Assembly (NCBI GenBank): GCA_000435335.1
Contig: FR891324.1
Span: forward strand, 1-64,000
Source of the DNA: Clostridium sp. CAG:964
Lineage (GTDB): Bacteria > Bacillota > Clostridia > Oscillospirales > Acutalibacteraceae
Reading direction: 5' to 3'
DNA: 64,000 bases
The position numbers and the translations under genes were made by a program. How positions within the stretch are numbered: position 1 is the first letter of the stretch; each line of letters opens with the position of its first letter. Below the pieces are notes generated by a model that worked only from the letters and a program-made list of their open reading frames with translations, had not been told where the DNA came from and made no database searches. Shown here piece by piece: positions 61,288 to 64,000 of this stretch.

Positions 61288-63624
61288 ATGATTGAATACA
61301 TCTTTAAGAGAGATGGAAGAAAAGTTAAATTTGACCTTCAAAAAATAACTGATGCTATTTTTAAGGCGGCACAGGCAGTAGGCGGAAACGACTACCAGGA
61401 GGCCCAAAGACTTGCTTTGGCAGTTGAGGACGCTTTGGAAAAGGAATGCGGTGATATTCCCACTGTAGAGCATGTGCAGGACACAGTTGAAAAAACACTT
61501 ATTGAAAGCGGACACGCAAGAACCTCAAAGGAGTATATCCTATACAGAGCGGAACGCACAAGAGTGCGTGAAATGAACACAAAGCTGATGAAGATATACG
61601 AGGATCTTACCTTTAAGTCAGCTAAGGACAATGATGTTAAGCGTGAAAATGCAAATATAGACGGCGACACAGCTATGGGCACTATGTTAAAGTACGGTTC
61701 GGAGGGTGCTAAGCAGTTCTACGAAATGTATATTTTGAACCCAAAGCACGCCGAGGCTCATCGCAACGGAGATATTCATATTCATGATCTAGATTTTCTT
61801 ACATTGACAACAACCTGCTGTCAAATTGATATAGACAAGCTGTTTACGGGCGGTTTTTCAACAGGTCACGGCTTTTTAAGAGAGCCTAACGACATTGCCA
61901 GCTATGCTGCTCTTGCTTGCATTGCAATACAAAGCAACCAGAACGATCAGCACGGCGGTCAGAGCATACCTAACTTTGACTATGGTATGTCAAAGGGCGT
62001 TGCCAAAACCTACCGCAGAATTTACAGACAAAATCTGCTGAGAGCGGCCGAGCTGTTGGTTGACAGTGAAACAGCGGTAGACGATGTTAAGGACATTGCA
62101 GACACTGCCGAGGCAAACAGCAACGCCACACCAAAGCTTGACGACGGCGAGGTATATATGGCAGAGGAGCTAAAGCTGCTTACTGAAAAATACGGTGAAC
62201 AGCTTGCAGGAAGACTGCAGCGCTTTGCGTTTAAGCATGCCAACACAGAAACTGACCGTGCAGTTTACCAGGCTATGGAGGCATTTGTACACAACCTAAA
62301 CACTATGCATTCCCGTGCAGGTGCTCAAATTCCGTTTAGCTCTATTAACTACGGTACAGATACTACTCCTGAGGGCAGAATGGTTATTAAAAATGTACTG
62401 TTGGCAACAGAGGCCGGTTTGGGTAACGGTGAAACACCAATATTCCCTATACATATTTTTAAGGTTAAGGACGGTATAAACTATAACCACACAGACCCTA
62501 ACTACGACCTGTTTAAGCTTGCCTGCAGAGTCAGTGCAAAAAGACTTTTCCCTAACTTCTCATTTATTGACGCTCCGTTCAACCTGAAATACTACAAGGA
62601 AGGACATCCTGAAACAGAGGTTGCGTATATGGGCTGTCGTACAAGAGTTATGGCTAACCATTACGACCCTACCAGAGAGATTGTAAACGGCAGAGGCAAC
62701 CTAAGCTTTACATCTGTAAACCTGCCTAGACTTGCTATTTTAAGCAACGGAAATATAGACTTTTTCTATGAGCAGCTTGACAGAAAGATAGACCTTATTA
62801 TAGACCAGCTTCTTGACAGATTTAAAATTCAGTCTGCAAAGCTTGTTCGCAACTATCCGTTCCTAATGGGACAGGGCATATGGCTTGACAGTGACAAGCT
62901 TGGCCCTAATGACAGCGTTGGCGAGGTGCTGAAGCACGGTACATTGACACTGGGCTTTATAGGACTGGCTGAGTGCCTAAAGGCCCTAGTAGGCAAGCAC
63001 CACGGCGAAAGCAAAGAGGCACAGAACCTTGGACTTGAAATTGTAGGCTATATGAGAAGGAGAATGGACGAAGCTACAGAAAAATACGGACTTAACTTTT
63101 CGCTTATAGCCACACCGGCCGAGGGACTTTCGGGCAGATTTGTAAGAATGGACGCTGAAAGATTTGGCAAAATTCCGGGTGTAACAGACAGAGCCTACTA
63201 CACAAACAGCTTCCATGTTCCTGTTTACTACAATATTTCCGCCTATGATAAAATTAAAACAGAAGCCCCTTACCACAGTCTTACAAACGGCGGACATATT
63301 TCTTATATTGAGCTTGACGGTGATCCGACAGAAAATCTGGAGGCTTTTGAAAAGGTTGTTCATGTTATGAAGGAGTGCGGCATTGGCTATGGCTCTATTA
63401 ACCACCCTGTTGACCGTGACCCTGAATGCGGCTACACAGGCATTATTGGCGACACCTGCCCTAAGTGCGGCAGAAGTGAGTGCGACGGTCAGCATAGCTT
63501 TGAAAGAATAAGAAGAATTACCGGTTATCTTGTTGGTACAGTTGACCGCTTTAACAACGCCAAAAAGGCTGAAGTACAAGACCGTGTAAAGCACGCTGTA
63601 GGTGAAGAAATGGAGCAAATTTAA
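61288..63624 (+). CDS. nrdD: Anaerobic ribonucleoside-triphosphate reductase (class III)
   Basis: Makes deoxynucleotides without oxygen using a glycyl radical. 778 residues. The N-terminal ATP-cone (1-95; KRDGRKVKFDLQKITDAI) senses ATP and dATP. The barrel has GDIHIHDLDFL, YAALACIAIQSNQNDQHGGQ and FMGQGIWL-type segments. The C-terminus has a zinc ribbon (ECGYTGIIGDTCPKCGRSEC) and the radical loop RRITGYLVGTVDRFNNAKKA, whose Gly is in TGYL. GGAGG is nine bases before the ATG. The activase nrdG usually follows, but here a terminator and a convergent gene do. Confidence 0.95.
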   Translation: MIEYIFKRDGRKVKFDLQKITDAIFKAAQAVGGNDYQEAQRLALAVEDALEKECGDIPTVEHVQDTVEKTLIESGHARTSKEYILYRAERTRVREMNTKLMKIYEDLTFKSAKDNDVKRENANIDGDTAMGTMLKYGSEGAKQFYEMYILNPKHAEAHRNGDIHIHDLDFLTLTTTCCQIDIDKLFTGGFSTGHGFLREPNDIASYAALACIAIQSNQNDQHGGQSIPNFDYGMSKGVAKTYRRIYRQNLLRAAELLVDSETAVDDVKDIADTAEANSNATPKLDDGEVYMAEELKLLTEKYGEQLAGRLQRFAFKHANTETDRAVYQAMEAFVHNLNTMHSRAGAQIPFSSINYGTDTTPEGRMVIKNVLLATEAGLGNGETPIFPIHIFKVKDGINYNHTDPNYDLFKLACRVSAKRLFPNFSFIDAPFNLKYYKEGHPETEVAYMGCRTRVMANHYDPTREIVNGRGNLSFTSVNLPRLAILSNGNIDFFYEQLDRKIDLIIDQLLDRFKIQSAKLVRNYPFLMGQGIWLDSDKLGPNDSVGEVLKHGTLTLGFIGLAECLKALVGKHHGESKEAQNLGLEIVGYMRRRMDEATEKYGLNFSLIATPAEGLSGRFVRMDAERFGKIPGVTDRAYYTNSFHVPVYYNISAYDKIKTEAPYHSLTNGGHISYIELDGDPTENLEAFEKVVHVMKECGIGYGSINHPVDRDPECGYTGIIGDTCPKCGRSECDGQHSFERIRRITGYLVGTVDRFNNAKKAEVQDRVKHAVGEEMEQI

Positions 63625-63691
63625 GCACCGCTTTATTAACAATTTAACAATGCTTATACCGGTATCCCTAAAAAGATAATGACAATATAAA

Positions 63692-63724
63692 AAACGGCAC
63701 ACCTAAAAGCATGGTGTGCCGTTT
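63692..63724. terminator. Bidirectional terminator after nrdD
   Basis: Perfect 12-bp stem AAACGGCACACC with GGTGTGCCGTTT between convergent genes. The plus-strand tail is CTGTTCTTTT; the minus-strand tail is TTTATATTG. Confidence 0.8.
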
Positions 63725-63736
63725 CTGTTCTTTTAT

Positions 63737-64000
63737 TTAAGGCTTGCTTGCTGCTGTGTTTTTTGCATTGCACTTTCCGCAGTGGCTGCAGCCGTTGCAA
63801 ATTAGCCGAGAGCCGCACATTTTGCAGTTTTCTCCAAAATACGGCACATACAATTCCTCCTTTGGAATTTCCATTCCCAGCGGATTGGTAAGCTTATATT
63901 CTATTGGCTTACCTGCAAAGTTCATACCGGACTTATACGCCATTTTTGCCTGTAGTCTTTTGTTTGGCAAATGATATTGCCTGCCGTCTTTTATAAACAA
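63737..64000 (-). CDS. C-terminal part of a Cys-rich protein, cut by the window end
   Basis: At least 87 residues, open to the right edge, so the true start is probably outside. The C-terminus has CKMCGSRLICNGCSHCGKC, a cluster of CxxC/CxxxxC pairs likely to bind zinc, and ends NAKNTAASKP. The upstream part (YHLPNKRLQAKMAYKSGMNF) is polar. No family recognised. Confidence 0.6.
   Translation of the reverse strand: MFIKDGRQYHLPNKRLQAKMAYKSGMNFAGKPIEYKLTNPLGMEIPKEELYVPYFGENCKMCGSRLICNGCSHCGKCNAKNTAASKP

Overview
The window looks like chromosomal DNA of a low-to-mid-GC anaerobic Firmicute, most likely a gut clostridium of the Ruminococcaceae type. This is inferred from the gene set: class III ribonucleotide reductase, PduL-type phosphotransacylase, GGGtGRT protein, DUF4830 protein, MsmX-like sugar ATPase, GH31 glucosidase, and AGGAGG ribosome sites with some TTG starts. 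No phage, insertion sequence, integrase or CRISPR array was seen. Almost all of it is core metabolism, envelope biogenesis and information processing.

Layout. 0.2-2.2 kb: greA-lysS (minus). 2.5-5 kb: citrate synthase, a frameshifted AIM24-family gene and a small membrane protein (plus). 5-11 kb: coaX-birA followed by an ABC exporter whose permease has a long coiled coil (minus). 11.2-12.4 kb: coaBC (plus). 12.6-15.8 kb: GH31 glucosidase, hemolysin III-type membrane protein and Nudix hydrolase (minus), divergent from degV. 16.9-23.6 kb: pduL, then a complete fructose PTS operon, fruR-fruK-fruA-ptsH-ptsI (minus). 24-28 kb: enolase, ZIP metal transporter and MsmX-like ATPase (minus). Enolase and the ZIP gene share an unusual operator-like palindrome. 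28-31.5 kb: rsuA, DUF4830, thioesterase, an acyltransferase-like membrane protein and five tRNA genes (Gly, Arg, His, Lys, Gln). 31.9-36.8 kb: a secreted or wall protein with an 18-copy five-residue repeat, ROK glucokinase, a lone 5S rRNA gene, an unrecognised protein and purine nucleoside phosphorylase. 37-42.2 kb: a Gld-like ABC-2 operon with DUF4340. 42.5-46.8 kb: nfo, a zinc-binding protein, family 4 uracil-DNA glycosylase, and metG. 47-48.8 kb: a NifU-like scaffold with the GGGtGRT protein. 49-59.9 kb: an envelope polymer region (YfhO, GT2, LicD, TarI, TarJ, LytR-CpsA-Psr). 60-64 kb: proB, nrdD and the end of a Cys-rich protein that runs off the window.

How it fits together. Fructose enters through FruA, is phosphorylated again by FruK and joins glycolysis, where enolase makes the PEP that drives EI and HPr. 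GH31 glucosidase, ROK glucokinase and the MsmX-like ATPase point to oligosaccharide use. TarI and TarJ make CDP-ribitol, LicD transfers a phospho-substituent, and the LCP protein attaches polymer to the wall. The parts least explained by known biology are the palindrome shared by eno and zip (with a 44-residue ORF coupled to zip), the GGGtGRT/NifU-like pair, the Gld-like exporter in a presumably non-gliding organism, and the repeat-rich surface protein.

Start codons were re-chosen wherever a ribosome binding site indicated an internal start. Homology calls are from memory of families; no search was run.
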